In this document: one piece after another, positions 24,311 to 34,691 of the stretch | Layout: every line of letters starts with the position of its first letter | Numbering within the stretch: position 1 is the stretch's first letter | Assembly: GCF_013607875.1 (NCBI RefSeq) | Contig: NZ_VDES01000002.1 | Coordinates: forward strand, 513,638 to 577,637 | Length of the DNA stretch: 64,000 nucleotides | Reading direction: 5' to 3' | Source of the DNA: Blastomonas ursincola | Lineage (GTDB): Bacteria; Pseudomonadota; Alphaproteobacteria; Sphingomonadales; Sphingomonadaceae | The notes under the pieces: model-generated | Told to the model about the DNA's origin: nothing | What the model saw: only the letters and a program-made list of their open reading frames with translations | The model's database searches: none | Translations under genes and position numbers: made by a program

Positions 24311-25486
24311 CTAGCTGAACAGCCCGCGGATCGCGCGCCAGATCGGCACCGGGGGGCGGCCGGCGAGCACGCGCATCTTGTCCATCAGCGTGGATTTTCC
24401 GGCATAGAAGCGCGCGATCAGGCCGTCGGGCAGCGTGTAGAAGCGTTCGAGCACACGGTAGCGCTCATCGGGCCCGGCGGCCTTGAACAGCATCTTGGTG
24501 AGCATTCGGTAGAAGCCATCTGCCTGCCAATGGTCGAGGCTGGTCTTTCGGCTCATCTCGGCAAGCGCCGCGCCTGAAAGGTCGGGCATCTCGGCGATAT
24601 GCGCTGCAAGGCGCACCGCATCGGGCAGCGAGTAGCCGGTTAGGCCGTGGAACAAGGCCGCGCGGGTCCCCGCCTTGGCGACATCGCCGCCGGTCGATTG
24701 CCAGTATCCGCCGAAATCGCCGCCATAGACGACCGGCAGCGCGCCGGTCTCGGTGCGGCTCACCCGCTCGACCTGCCAGCCCTTGGCGTCGGCATAGGCG
24801 CTGATCCGGGCGGACAAGGCCTGGGTGTCGAGGTCCGAGGTGTCGCTGTAATAGGTGTCCTCGACGAAGATTTCCATCGGGCTCACCGGCAGGCAATAGA
24901 CGAAGCGATAGCCGTCCATCTGCTCGACCGTCGCGTCCATCACGATCGGGCGGGTCAGGCCGTGCGGTTCGGACAGGTGCAGCATCTGCCCCATGAACTT
25001 CTGCCAGCCGCAGCGCAGATGGCGCACATTGCCGCCGCCGCGAGCGTCGATGACGCCGCCCGCCTCGATCCGCGCGCCGTTTTCGAGCACGACATTGGTC
25101 TGGCTGGCGGCGAGTGCGCGCACTCCGGTGACGATATTGTGCGCCGGGATCGCTTCGCGCAGATAGGCATCGAACCGGTCGGAGAGGATCGAATAATAGC
25201 TTTCCTCGAGCCCACGCTCGTGCCCCGGGAATTTCACGTCATAGCCGCGCCAGCCATGGCAGACGAGGGGGGCAACCAGCCAGCGATGTTCGCCTGCGAC
25301 ATCGGGGCCGAAGAACGACCAGATATGATTGCCGCCCAGCGTCGCGCTTTCCTCGATCAGCAGCACGTCGAGCTCGGGCCGCTTGCGCCGCAGCGCAAGC
25401 GCGATCAGCCCGCCGGCCAGGCCGCCGCCGAGAATCGCGACATCGCATTTGAGTGTCTTGCTGGAGATATTGCGCGGGGATTTCAT
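24311..25486 (-). CDS. crtY: Lycopene beta-cyclase CrtY
   Basis: 391 residues, the normal length of bacterial CrtY. The FAD/NAD-binding start is CDVAILGGGLAGGLIALALRRKRP, followed by LLIEESATLGGNHIWSFF, which is a CrtY hallmark, and later GALPVVYGGDFGGYWQ and GLTGYSLPDAVRLAAHIAEM. The enzyme closes both ends of lycopene to beta-carotene at the membrane. It is divergent from a sterol-desaturase-type hydroxylase followed by a DUF2141 gene, an arrangement seen in carotenoid loci of sphingomonads. crtB, crtI and crtE are not in the window. Confidence 0.93.
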   Translation of the reverse strand: MKSPRNISSKTLKCDVAILGGGLAGGLIALALRRKRPELDVLLIEESATLGGNHIWSFFGPDVAGEHRWLVAPLVCHGWRGYDVKFPGHERGLEESYYSILSDRFDAYLREAIPAHNIVTGVRALAASQTNVVLENGARIEAGGVIDARGGGNVRHLRCGWQKFMGQMLHLSEPHGLTRPIVMDATVEQMDGYRFVYCLPVSPMEIFVEDTYYSDTSDLDTQALSARISAYADAKGWQVERVSRTETGALPVVYGGDFGGYWQSTGGDVAKAGTRAALFHGLTGYSLPDAVRLAAHIAEMPDLSGAALAEMSRKTSLDHWQADGFYRMLTKMLFKAAGPDERYRVLERFYTLPDGLIARFYAGKSTLMDKMRVLAGRPPVPIWRAIRGLFS

Positions 25487-25574
25487 GTCCTGTCCGCCCT
25501 AGCGCAGCGGGCGATGCGATGGAAGGGCGGAAGGCGCGCTTTGCAGCGCAGCCGAAGCACGCTACAGCGGGCGG

Positions 25575-26354
25575 ATGATCGGCTCGTCTTCCATCCTCGT
25601 GTCGGCCATTGCCATGACGCTGATCGTCGGCGTGCGCTATCTGATGACCAGCGGGCTGTTCGCCTGGCTGACGAAGAAGGTGCGGCCGGGGCTCTATGCG
25701 GGGCTCAAGCCGCAGATCGGGCGGGAAATCCGCTGGTCGCTCTACAGCGCGGCCATCTATGGTATCCCCACCGGCATCGTCGCCTGGGGTTGGCAGAACC
25801 GGGGCTGGACGCAGATCTATACCGACTGGAACGCCTGGCCGCTCTGGTATCTCCCGGTCTCGGTGCTGCTCTATCTGTTCGCGCACGATACCTGGTTCTA
25901 CTGGACGCACCGCTGGATGCACGTGCCGAAATGGTTCCGCATCGCGCATGCGGTGCACCATGACAGCCGCCCGCCGACCGCGTGGGCGGCGATGAGCTTT
26001 CATCCCGTAGAGGCGCTGACCGGCGCGGTCGTGATCCCCGCGCTCGTGTTCCTGATCCCCATCCACGCCGCGATGCTGGGCCTTGTCCTGTTCATCATGA
26101 CGCTGATGGGCGTCACCAACCATATGGGCTGGGAGCTGTTTCCGCGCTGGCTGGTTCAGGGGCGGTTAGGCCAGGGGCTGATAACCGCGAGCCATCATCA
26201 ACTGCACCACGCCCGCTATACCTGCAATTATGGGCTTTATTTCCGCTTCTGGGACAGGCTATGCGGGACCGACAAAGGGCTGGGGGCCTTTCAGGACAGA
26301 ACGTCGCGACCGCGCGAGGACGCATCGCTGAGCGATGCCACCCGCTCGGCCTGA
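25575..26354 (+). CDS. Sterol desaturase-family hydroxylase, likely carotenoid (CrtG-like)
   Basis: 259 residues, several membrane helices, and the di-iron His boxes FYWTHRWMH, HAVHHDSRP and SHHQLHHARY. The family hydroxylates lipids using O2. Its position, 88 bp from and divergent to crtY, suggests that it hydroxylates the beta-ionone ring; 2,2'-hydroxylases (CrtG) belong to this superfamily and have a similar length, whereas CrtZ 3,3'-hydroxylases are shorter (about 160-175 aa). CrtG is therefore a reasonable but unproven guess. It is followed 13 bp later by a DUF2141 gene. Confidence 0.82.
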   Translation: MIGSSSILVSAIAMTLIVGVRYLMTSGLFAWLTKKVRPGLYAGLKPQIGREIRWSLYSAAIYGIPTGIVAWGWQNRGWTQIYTDWNAWPLWYLPVSVLLYLFAHDTWFYWTHRWMHVPKWFRIAHAVHHDSRPPTAWAAMSFHPVEALTGAVVIPALVFLIPIHAAMLGLVLFIMTLMGVTNHMGWELFPRWLVQGRLGQGLITASHHQLHHARYTCNYGLYFRFWDRLCGTDKGLGAFQDRTSRPREDASLSDATRSA

Positions 26355-26367
26355 TCCGGAGAAAGAC

Positions 26368-26805
26368 ATGGGCAAGCTGTTTTCTACCTGCGCAATCGGT
26401 TTCATGGCTTTGACCATGCTGCCGGGCGCCGCACCGCTGAGCACGGTGGAGATCACGGTCGATCACCTGCGTTCGGCCAAGGGGCTGCTGCAGCTGTGCC
26501 TGACCGCGAACGAGAAGAGCTTTCCCGATTGCGATAAGGACAAGAGTGCGTATCGACTGACCGCGCGGGCCAAAGATGGCGTGGCGCGGTTCGAGAACCT
26601 GCCCGCCGGGCAGTATGCGCTTGCCATCGTCCATGACGAGAATGGCAACAACAAGCTCGATACCTTTGCCGGGATCCCCAAGGAAGGCATCGGCTTTTCG
26701 CGCAACCCCAGCTTCAGCTTCGGCCCGCCGCGCTTTTCGCAGGTCGTGTTCGTCGCACAGGGCAGCGGCACCAGCCAGCGGGTGAAGATCAAATATTATC
26801 TGTGA
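26368..26805 (+). CDS. DUF2141 secreted protein
   Basis: 145 residues. A signal peptide (residues 1 to about 24) precedes a single DUF2141 domain: VEITVDHLRSAKGLLQLCLTANEKSFPDCDKD, ARFENLPAGQYALAIVHDENGNNKLDTFAGIPKEGIGFS, FGPPRFSQVVF. The DENGNxKLD motif is the family hallmark and looks like a calcium-binding loop. The role is unknown, but DUF2141 genes recur beside carotenoid genes. GGAGAAAG precedes the ATG at 26368. It is probably cotranscribed with the hydroxylase. Confidence 0.88.
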   Translation: MGKLFSTCAIGFMALTMLPGAAPLSTVEITVDHLRSAKGLLQLCLTANEKSFPDCDKDKSAYRLTARAKDGVARFENLPAGQYALAIVHDENGNNKLDTFAGIPKEGIGFSRNPSFSFGPPRFSQVVFVAQGSGTSQRVKIKYYL

Positions 26806-26976
26806 GCCGGACCCCCGGGCGGCCATCGTCCTGTCCGAAATGGTGACAGCGCGTTAACCAAATTGAAGCCCGTCCCCTGCATGCTGGCGCGCGCAAGCCA
26901 GCGGGGACCGATCGATGCGCCAGACTGAACCGGCTCAAGACCTGCCGCCCGCCCGGCGGGCCGTTCGGCTGCCTGG

Positions 26977-28260
26977 ATGAGGCACACGCCGATGCCCGTG
27001 CCCGATCCGACCCCGACGCATGTCCCGCCGCGCGGCCTCGCCACGCGCCCATGGTTGCTCAAGGGGGTGCTGACCCTGATCGCGATGCTGCTCGTCTTCG
27101 CCGCGATATCCTATCAGCGCCCGGTCGCCGAAGGCGGCAACCCCGCTGTGGTCGATTTTCACGCCTTTCATGTGGCGGGCACGCTGGGGCTTCAGGGCCG
27201 AGCGGCGGACGGTTATGATGCGCGCAAGATGGCCCGGGCGCAAAAGGCCGCGACCGGGGTCAAGGTGTTCATGCCCTGGACCTATCCGCCGCCCTTCACC
27301 CTGTTCGTGACCGGACTGGCGGCATTGCCGCTCGGCCTGGCCTATGGCCTGTTCACGGGACTCACGCTGGCGCTCTACGTCACGGTGCTCCGCCGGATCG
27401 CGGGGCCTTTCCTCCCTGGCGTCATCCTCGCCATGATCCCGATCATCGTGCTGACGGTGATGACCGGCCAGAACGGGTTCCTGACCGGCGCCCTGACCGG
27501 GTGGTTCCTGCTCGCGCTGCTGGCGCAAAGGTCGGGTGCGGGCGTGCCGCTGGGGCTGATGGTGATCAAGCCGCATCTCGCCGCAGGCCTAGCGCTGCTC
27601 GCACTGACGCATCGCCGCTGGCAGACGGTGGCGATCGCGGCCGTCACGGTCGCTGCCGCGCTTCTCGCCGCGACCATCGCCTTTGGCCCCTCGATCTGGA
27701 TCGCGTTCATCGACGGCGTGCGCGAATCCGGCATGTTCCTGTCGGAGGGGCGCTATCCGATGTACCGCATGATTTCGCCCTATGCGTCCGCCTTCCGCTT
27801 CGGCGCGGAACCGGGCCTTGCCTTTGCAATCCAGGGTGCGGGGGCCGTGATCGCCCTGGGGTTGCTGCTGATCGGCTGGTATCGCGCGCTGCCCCCGCGC
27901 TGGCTCGCCGCCTCGGCCTGCGCGGCAACCGTGTTCGTCAGCCCCTATGCCTATGATTACGATCTGTGCCTGCTGGGCGTGGCGCTGGCCTTGATCCTGC
28001 CCGATCTGCTGGCTCGTACCCGCCCATGGGAGCAGGCCGCGCTGCTGGTGCTGTGCTGGGTCGCGACAGGTTATGGTTTTGTCGCATCCTATCTACCCGA
28101 TGGTTCGGCGCCTGCCATGAACGGGCAGACGCTCGCGCTGATGGCGCCGCTGGTCGTGGCCCTGATCGCCTGGGTCGCGGTGGCGATGCGACGCAGCATC
28201 GCCGATGCAGGCATTCCAGCGCCGTCGGTCGACAAGCAGTCTCGGCTGCTGGTTAGCTAA
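26977..28260 (+). CDS. GT87 (DUF2029)-family membrane glycosyltransferase
   Basis: 427 residues with about ten predicted membrane helices. The pattern VDFHAFHVAGTLGLQG followed by MPWTYPPPFTLFVTGLAALPLGLAY, TGQNGFLTGALTGWFLLAL, and VIKPHLAAGLALLALTHRRWQ is that of polyprenol-phosphate-mannose-dependent transferases (GT87/PimE-like fold). It would transfer a sugar from a polyprenyl phosphate to an envelope acceptor, donor and acceptor unknown. Two ATGs (26977, 26992) are possible; the second has a TGAGG upstream. The signature FVSPYAYDYDLCLL close to the end is also family-like. A single transcription unit is likely. Confidence 0.85.
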   Translation: MRHTPMPVPDPTPTHVPPRGLATRPWLLKGVLTLIAMLLVFAAISYQRPVAEGGNPAVVDFHAFHVAGTLGLQGRAADGYDARKMARAQKAATGVKVFMPWTYPPPFTLFVTGLAALPLGLAYGLFTGLTLALYVTVLRRIAGPFLPGVILAMIPIIVLTVMTGQNGFLTGALTGWFLLALLAQRSGAGVPLGLMVIKPHLAAGLALLALTHRRWQTVAIAAVTVAAALLAATIAFGPSIWIAFIDGVRESGMFLSEGRYPMYRMISPYASAFRFGAEPGLAFAIQGAGAVIALGLLLIGWYRALPPRWLAASACAATVFVSPYAYDYDLCLLGVALALILPDLLARTRPWEQAALLVLCWVATGYGFVASYLPDGSAPAMNGQTLALMAPLVVALIAWVAVAMRRSIADAGIPAPSVDKQSRLLVS

Positions 28261-28310
28261 TGCTCGGAGAAATAACCAAATAGGTTAACTGGGTTGAAAT
28301 GTAGGATTTG

Positions 28311-28351
28311 TTCATGAATTGTTCCCTCAATGGAAGGGAGCAATTCATGAA
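28311..28351 (+). promoter_or_regulatory. 17-bp hairpin that buries the toxin ribosome site and start codon
   Basis: The left arm TTCATGAATTGTTCCCT (28311-28327) pairs with the right arm AGGGAGCAATTCATGAA (28335-28351) around a 7-nt loop; 16 of 17 pairs are Watson-Crick and one is G-U. The right arm contains most of the ribosome site (AGGGAG) and the ATG at 28347. The transcript would therefore fold to block translation of the predicted toxin gene. No T-run follows, so it is not a normal terminator. The same symmetry could also be a protein-binding site on DNA. Confidence 0.7.
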
Positions 28352-29396
28352 TGCCTATCCCCCACCCGATGCTCGCACCTTCGGCTATCGGCGCGCTTTT
28401 GAACTTTATCTGAGGACGGGCAGAGGCCCCGATATCGGCGCGCCACTGCATCGCCTTGAGCGCAAGTTCAACCCGTATCACGATCCCAACAACGGGCAGT
28501 TCACCTTCGCTCCGGGTGGCAAGCGATCGGGTACTGCGCGTCGGTCGCTGCGCGGACGTGCCGCTCCAAACTCCAGTGCACCGGCGGCGCAGCCGCAGCT
28601 GACGCTCGCCAATTACAAGCCCAATCCGCGCGCCCGAATTGGCGGAAACCAGCGCCGGCCCAGCTACGACCCGATGACGCTTGAGCAGACCTTTCCAGGT
28701 CTGCGTAACGCTCCGGGCGGAGCGATCATCGCGCTTGCCGACAATGCGCTCGACATTACCGGCCCCTCGCGCCGCCTGACGACCGAACTGGCGGATGCCG
28801 AGGTGAAGAAGCTGATCGCGCAGATCAAGCAGGTGGATCCCGATTTCCGCTACCAGAGCCTCGGCCCTGCGACCACGTTGGAGGGGCAGATCAACGAGAT
28901 CCGGAGCCTCAGGATGCACCGAGCGGCGGCGCGCTACAACAAGCTGGGGGATACGGGGCCGCTGCAGGTGGAAGTGCTGAGGCAGATGCAAACGAGCGTT
29001 GACCGGGCTTATGACAATGCCATCAAACTATATGATTCTGGGCACCTGCGACCATCGCTTTCGCGTAGCGAGGCGATTGGCAATTACATTGATCGTTCTG
29101 TCAAAGCTGAAATGAGCAGGCTGTTTGACCGGCATGGCATTGAACACGGAGCCGGCAAGCAGGTGCGAGTTGCTGGTCGCGAATATGATACATCCAGATC
29201 GGTTCGAACATATCGTATCCCCGATGTAAGAGTTGGCAGAATGGCCTATGATATGACCACCGAGCGCAAACTTCCTTCCAAACCTCAGATTCGAGGCTTC
29301 TTCGGCGCTGACTTTGGAGCTGATTCTACGGTGATTGTGCGTCCTACACGGCTGGGACGAGGCAGTACCTACGCTATTAAGAAGCCAGGAAAATAA
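28347..29396 (+). CDS. Predicted polymorphic-toxin-like protein with PD-(D/E)XK-type C-terminus
   Basis: 349 residues, no signal peptide or membrane helix. Residues 41-54 (FNPYHDPNNGQFTF) form the short pre-toxin/linker motif found near the ends of phage head proteins and orphan toxins. Residues 55-110 are Arg/Pro/Ala-rich, probably disordered. In the C-terminal 120 residues, Pro292-Asp293, 12 residues, then Glu306-Arg-Lys308 makes a PD-x12-ExK pattern, suggesting a restriction-endonuclease-like nuclease fold. It is followed after one base by two related 121-aa genes of immunity type. From about 29,000 the sequence is richer in A/T than the N-terminal half, which fits an acquired toxin domain. 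The delivery route is unknown. Function is inferred. Confidence 0.7.
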   Translation: MNAYPPPDARTFGYRRAFELYLRTGRGPDIGAPLHRLERKFNPYHDPNNGQFTFAPGGKRSGTARRSLRGRAAPNSSAPAAQPQLTLANYKPNPRARIGGNQRRPSYDPMTLEQTFPGLRNAPGGAIIALADNALDITGPSRRLTTELADAEVKKLIAQIKQVDPDFRYQSLGPATTLEGQINEIRSLRMHRAAARYNKLGDTGPLQVEVLRQMQTSVDRAYDNAIKLYDSGHLRPSLSRSEAIGNYIDRSVKAEMSRLFDRHGIEHGAGKQVRVAGREYDTSRSVRTYRIPDVRVGRMAYDMTTERKLPSKPQIRGFFGADFGADSTVIVRPTRLGRGSTYAIKKPGK

Positions 29397-29397
29397 G

Positions 29398-29763
29398 ATG
29401 CCAGCAATCGGTGATCGCAAAAAGAGCCATTATGTCCCTAAAGACTTGGACTCCATTTATAACTTTTTGGGCTGGATGATGCTCTATGCGCCGGAATTCA
29501 GATCAGACACGTTTTCGGCATCTGAACAGGGGATCGATATCACTTTCTTTGGACTCAATGAGGGTTTGAAGCAAGTTCGCAGCCAGATCGGTGAGAAAAC
29601 ATATCTCCAGCTCGTCGAGATGTCGCAGCGGATGCGGGCGCATTTCGAAGCTGACCCCGAAGACAAGAACGGAGAATGCAAAAAGGGCCGCACCTTGATC
29701 GAAGACATTAGCGACATCATCGAGTCCAGCCTCAGGCGTACGGCTCCGCGCGGTACCATTTAA
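29398..29763 (+). CDS. Immunity-like protein 1
   Basis: 121 residues, soluble, acidic, helical. It starts one base after the toxin stop with an AGGAAAA ribosome site, so it is translationally linked. It is a paralogue of the next gene, also 121 residues: they share LNEGLK-VR-QIG--TY--LVEMS-RMRAHFEADP-DK and an APRG end. Small acidic proteins directly behind a toxin gene are usually the immunity partner that binds the toxic domain. I know no named family for it. It is clearly A/T-richer than the genome average, more than its paralogue. Confidence 0.68.
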   Translation: MPAIGDRKKSHYVPKDLDSIYNFLGWMMLYAPEFRSDTFSASEQGIDITFFGLNEGLKQVRSQIGEKTYLQLVEMSQRMRAHFEADPEDKNGECKKGRTLIEDISDIIESSLRRTAPRGTI

Positions 29764-29791
29764 GACAGCTCCGATGGTTCGGGAGAGCAAT

Positions 29792-30157
29792 ATGTCCAGG
29801 CCAGTTCTGCCACTTGATAAGCTTTACATCCCGCAGAGCGTTGGCGATGTCGTGGACCAACTCGGGTCGATGATGCTGTCCGCGCCAAAGTTCAAATCCA
29901 GACTGCCTTGGGATTTTGAAGAGGATATCGACACGAACTTCCACCAGCTCAATGAGGGGCTGAAGGTCGTCCGCCGGCAGATCGGTGACGAAACCTATGC
30001 CCGGCTGGTCGAGATGTCAGACAGGATGCGCGCGCATTTCGAGGCGGACCCGGACGACAAGACCGAGGACGGCATCAAGGGGCGCGAGTTGATTGACGAG
30101 ATGACAGATATCCTCCGCGCCAGCCGCCGACGCAAGGCTCCGCGTGGCAACGGGTGA
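29792..30157 (+). CDS. Immunity-like protein 2 (paralogue)
   Basis: 121 residues, same length and same layout as immunity-like protein 1; the middle and C-terminal halves are very similar, whereas residues 1-55 diverge (VLPLDKLYIPQSVGDVVDQLG versus SHYVPKDLDSIYNFLG). I chose the ATG at 29792, preceded by GGGAGAG; an ATG at 29774 would add six residues. Duplicate immunity genes often protect against variant toxins. This copy has higher GC than the first, hinting at a different origin or an older residence. 28 bp separate the two genes. Confidence 0.66.
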   Translation: MSRPVLPLDKLYIPQSVGDVVDQLGSMMLSAPKFKSRLPWDFEEDIDTNFHQLNEGLKVVRRQIGDETYARLVEMSDRMRAHFEADPDDKTEDGIKGRELIDEMTDILRASRRRKAPRGNG

Positions 30158-30177
30158 CCGGGCGTCACGCCAAGCCG

Positions 30178-30600
30178 TTACCAGATGTCGATGCTGATCG
30201 TGATCGGCGGCTTGTCCGGCGCGCCGTGGCAGACATAGGTGATCGCCTTGAGCACCTTGCTCTTCCCACGATACTCGGGCTTCACGGTCATGCGATCGAT
30301 CGCTTTCAGATCGATCAGGCCGCTGATCCGGTCATGCGCGAAATCGAGCGCGACTTCGGTGCCCGCGGGGACATAGCCGACATTCTCCCGCACCTCGGGG
30401 CCGCCAAAGCGCTTGGGGAAAAGCCAGATCTTCACCAGTTCGCCGCGCTTGACCAGCGCATCTGCCTGGGCGTGGCTTGTGACGTGCGAAAAGTCCATCG
30501 GCTTCGCCTCGGCGTTGGGGGCGGGTGTCGGTGCCGCTGTGCAGACCTGCATGGTGCAGGCCAGCAGAGCGACCAGCAGGACCGACCTTGTATCCACCAT
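30178..30600 (-). CDS. Exported hypothetical protein
   Basis: 140 residues. The N-terminus is a signal sequence (TRSVLLVALLACTMQVCTAAP); cleavage near the CTAA segment is likely, and a lipoprotein form at the ALLAC cysteine is possible but weak. The mature part is basic and beta-rich (VKRGELVKIWLFPKRFGG, VGYVPAGTEVALDFAHDR, MTVKPEYRGKSKVLKAITYVCHG). I do not recognise a family. It is convergent with the immunity-like genes, with 20 bp between stops, and is not obviously part of the toxin module. Longer starts at 30618 and 30642 are also open. Confidence 0.6.
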   Translation of the reverse strand: MVDTRSVLLVALLACTMQVCTAAPTPAPNAEAKPMDFSHVTSHAQADALVKRGELVKIWLFPKRFGGPEVRENVGYVPAGTEVALDFAHDRISGLIDLKAIDRMTVKPEYRGKSKVLKAITYVCHGAPDKPPITISIDIW

Positions 30601-30834
30601 GGCAAAGCTTCGCCCCATGTTGCAGCAGCAGTGCTGCAGCACGAAGTCTAGCGCGTGCCCGGAAGCGCAGACAGCCGTTCAAGTGCAGATGCGTCCGCAT
30701 CGGATCATTCTGTGCGGGCCATTCCTCGCTCCGGCACAGGAAAAGGCCGCCATCGTGTAGAAAGGAAGGCGCTGGCCGCCGCGCCATGCGATCGGCGTCT
30801 GGCGTGCCTGAACAATTGCGGTTAGCAACAGGCC

Positions 30835-31359
30835 ATGGTGCGACCATTCTTCCGATCCCGTCTGCGCGCGTTCCAGGCAATGCTGGGCGATACGCCCGAT
30901 CCTGGCTTCATCGCGACGCTCGAATATCTGGAGAACCGCGATCTCGACCTGTCGATCCGCATCGGCGGGCTGCTAGCTTTCAACGCGCTGATGACCACCA
31001 TCGGTACGCACCCCATTTCCGCCAGTCCCGGCGCGCCGCTCAGCCTCGATGCGCCGACCCAGCCGGTGCTGACGCTGCTCAGCCTGGTCGGGCTGCTGCC
31101 GCTGGTCTGGTCGAGCATATTGTGCCTGCGCGCACTGCTGCTGGGCGAGGAGTTCGAGACCGAGGGGCTCGAGGAGGGACTGGTCGCCGGACCCGACCCG
31201 GATCAGGTGCAAAAGCTTCAACGCCGCCTGTTCGCCGCGTTCATTCACTCGATCGACGCACAGGCGCATTGCCTGCGCCAGTCGGTGATCGCGACCTTCA
31301 CGGGCGGGGCGCTGACCATCGCTGTCTGGGCCGCGATCCTGTGGTACAAGATGGTCTGA
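30835..31359 (+). CDS. Membrane protein of unknown function
   Basis: 174 residues. There are three likely membrane helices (GGLLAFNALMTTIG; VLTLLSLVGLLPLVWSSILCL; SVIATFTGGALTIAVWAAILWY) with a polar loop of about 60 residues between the second and third. The loop is acidic and includes EEFETEGLEEGLVAGPDPDQVQKLQRRL. The N-terminus is basic (RPFFRSRLRAFQ). I do not recognise a family; similar short membrane proteins with a helix pair followed by a C-terminal helix occur widely. It is divergent from the exported hypothetical gene at 30178. Confidence 0.65.
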   Translation: MVRPFFRSRLRAFQAMLGDTPDPGFIATLEYLENRDLDLSIRIGGLLAFNALMTTIGTHPISASPGAPLSLDAPTQPVLTLLSLVGLLPLVWSSILCLRALLLGEEFETEGLEEGLVAGPDPDQVQKLQRRLFAAFIHSIDAQAHCLRQSVIATFTGGALTIAVWAAILWYKMV

Positions 31360-31615
31360 CCGCGAGCAGGTAACGCATGCTCACGTGCTTGCCTGGATAT
31401 CAATTGCCCTTGCACCGGTGATGGAGGAAGGCCAGCAGCAGCTTCACCCCGATGATGCCCATCGCACCGCCTGCGGTTTCCGTGATCTGCGTGATAGGCG
31501 CGCCCGGATCGGTGATCTGCCTGAGATCACCCCCCAGCTCACGAAGGTCTCACAGACGGCCCATGCGAAAAAGCTCCGGATGGCGGCACGATCACCGCGA
31601 TCAGCGCCGCTGCGG

Positions 31616-31957
31616 CTATTTCACCGCCTGCGCGCTAGTCAGGCTGCGCTCGCCCGCGAGGTTCTGATACACCTGCACCCGCCAGCGGCGGCCATCGGTG
31701 AACACCAGATCCATGCGATAGTTCATCCCCGCCACGACCTGCTGGCTGATATTCTCGATCTCGGCCAGTTCTGCGCCGGGCACGTCCATCGCATTGAACG
31801 CCCATACCGCCACCGCCTCGATCTCGGGGGTGAGGGCGGCCTTGCTCCAGCCGCCAGTAATGACCGGCATGTCGCGCTCGGCGGCCGGCGGCGCGTCCTG
31901 CGCGCAGGCGGCAAGGGGCATGGTGAGGAGGGCGAGGGTGAGCAAGGTGCGGATCAT
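31616..31957 (-). CDS. Cystatin-like lipoprotein
   Basis: 113 residues. A lipoprotein signal ends in LAAC (Cys18). The mature part has a cystatin-like order: a Gly-Gly near the mature N-terminus (ITGGWSKAAL), a helix (TPEIEAVAVWAFNAM), and the cystatin signature QxVxG at residues 73-77 (QVVAG) followed by MNYRMDLVFTDGRRWRVQVYQNL. The Pro-Trp of the second binding loop is not apparent. Cystatins block papain-like cysteine proteases; bacterial examples are rare and mostly uncharacterised. It would face the periplasm or the outside. No protease gene is beside it. Confidence 0.72.
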   Translation of the reverse strand: MIRTLLTLALLTMPLAACAQDAPPAAERDMPVITGGWSKAALTPEIEAVAVWAFNAMDVPGAELAEIENISQQVVAGMNYRMDLVFTDGRRWRVQVYQNLAGERSLTSAQAVK

Positions 31958-32116
31958 GCGGAAACTCGGGGCTGGAAAAAATGGAGGGTCATTCGTGATT
32001 TAGGGCCGGAAGAGCCAATGATCCGGATGGCATTCCTGCCCGCCAGGATTGCGCCAGGATCAGAGGGCTTACTGCTTATTGCTCACACAATTCTGACATC
32101 AGGCGCGGGCACGTGG

Positions 32117-32360
32117 TTATGCTGCCTTTGCTGCAGGTGCCCCACGCAACAGGCCTTCGGTGCTCAAATCCTCGTCCAGTTCGGGCCAGTGGATGCCATA
32201 TCCGCCTGCGCAGGTCTCCAACACTGCCCGCTGCTTTGCCCTGGCGTTCAGCAACCTGGGATACCAGGCCAGCGGAGCAGAGATGGTCCGGCCGTCCATC
32301 AGATCCACGATCAGGCTGTGATCGTCGAAGCGCACGTCCAGCACGCGCTCGTCGGTGAGG

Positions 32361-32377
<17 letters not shown>
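32117..32377 (-). CDS. DUF2442 protein (antitoxin-like partner)
   Basis: 86 residues. DUF2442 pattern: DERVLDVRFDDHSLIVDLMDGRTISAPLAWYPRLLNA followed by GGYGIHWPELDEDLSTEGLLRG. The family is commonly found next to DUF4160 and is thought to be the antitoxin or partner in a toxin-antitoxin-like pair; direct functional proof is limited. Its ATG at 32377 overlaps the 3' end of the DUF4160 gene by 17 bases, so translation is coupled. It is the last gene of the thiC unit. Domain length is standard. Confidence 0.85.
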
Positions 32378-34648
<2,271 letters not shown>

Positions 34649-34691
34649 GGACGCCCGGAGCGCCAAGGCCAGCGAAATCCGCTTGCCAAGA

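Noticed and set aside
28311-28351. Hairpin as an intrinsic terminator of the GT87 gene
   Set aside because: No T-run follows, and it overlaps a start codon with a good ribosome site.
31400-31615. Short hydrophobic open frames on the minus strand (ending AMGIIGVKLLLAFLHHRC) that may read as one broken small membrane protein if two frames are joined
   Set aside because: Each piece lacks a start and a family match, and joining them needs a frameshift I cannot prove; homologue comparison would decide if it is a pseudogene.
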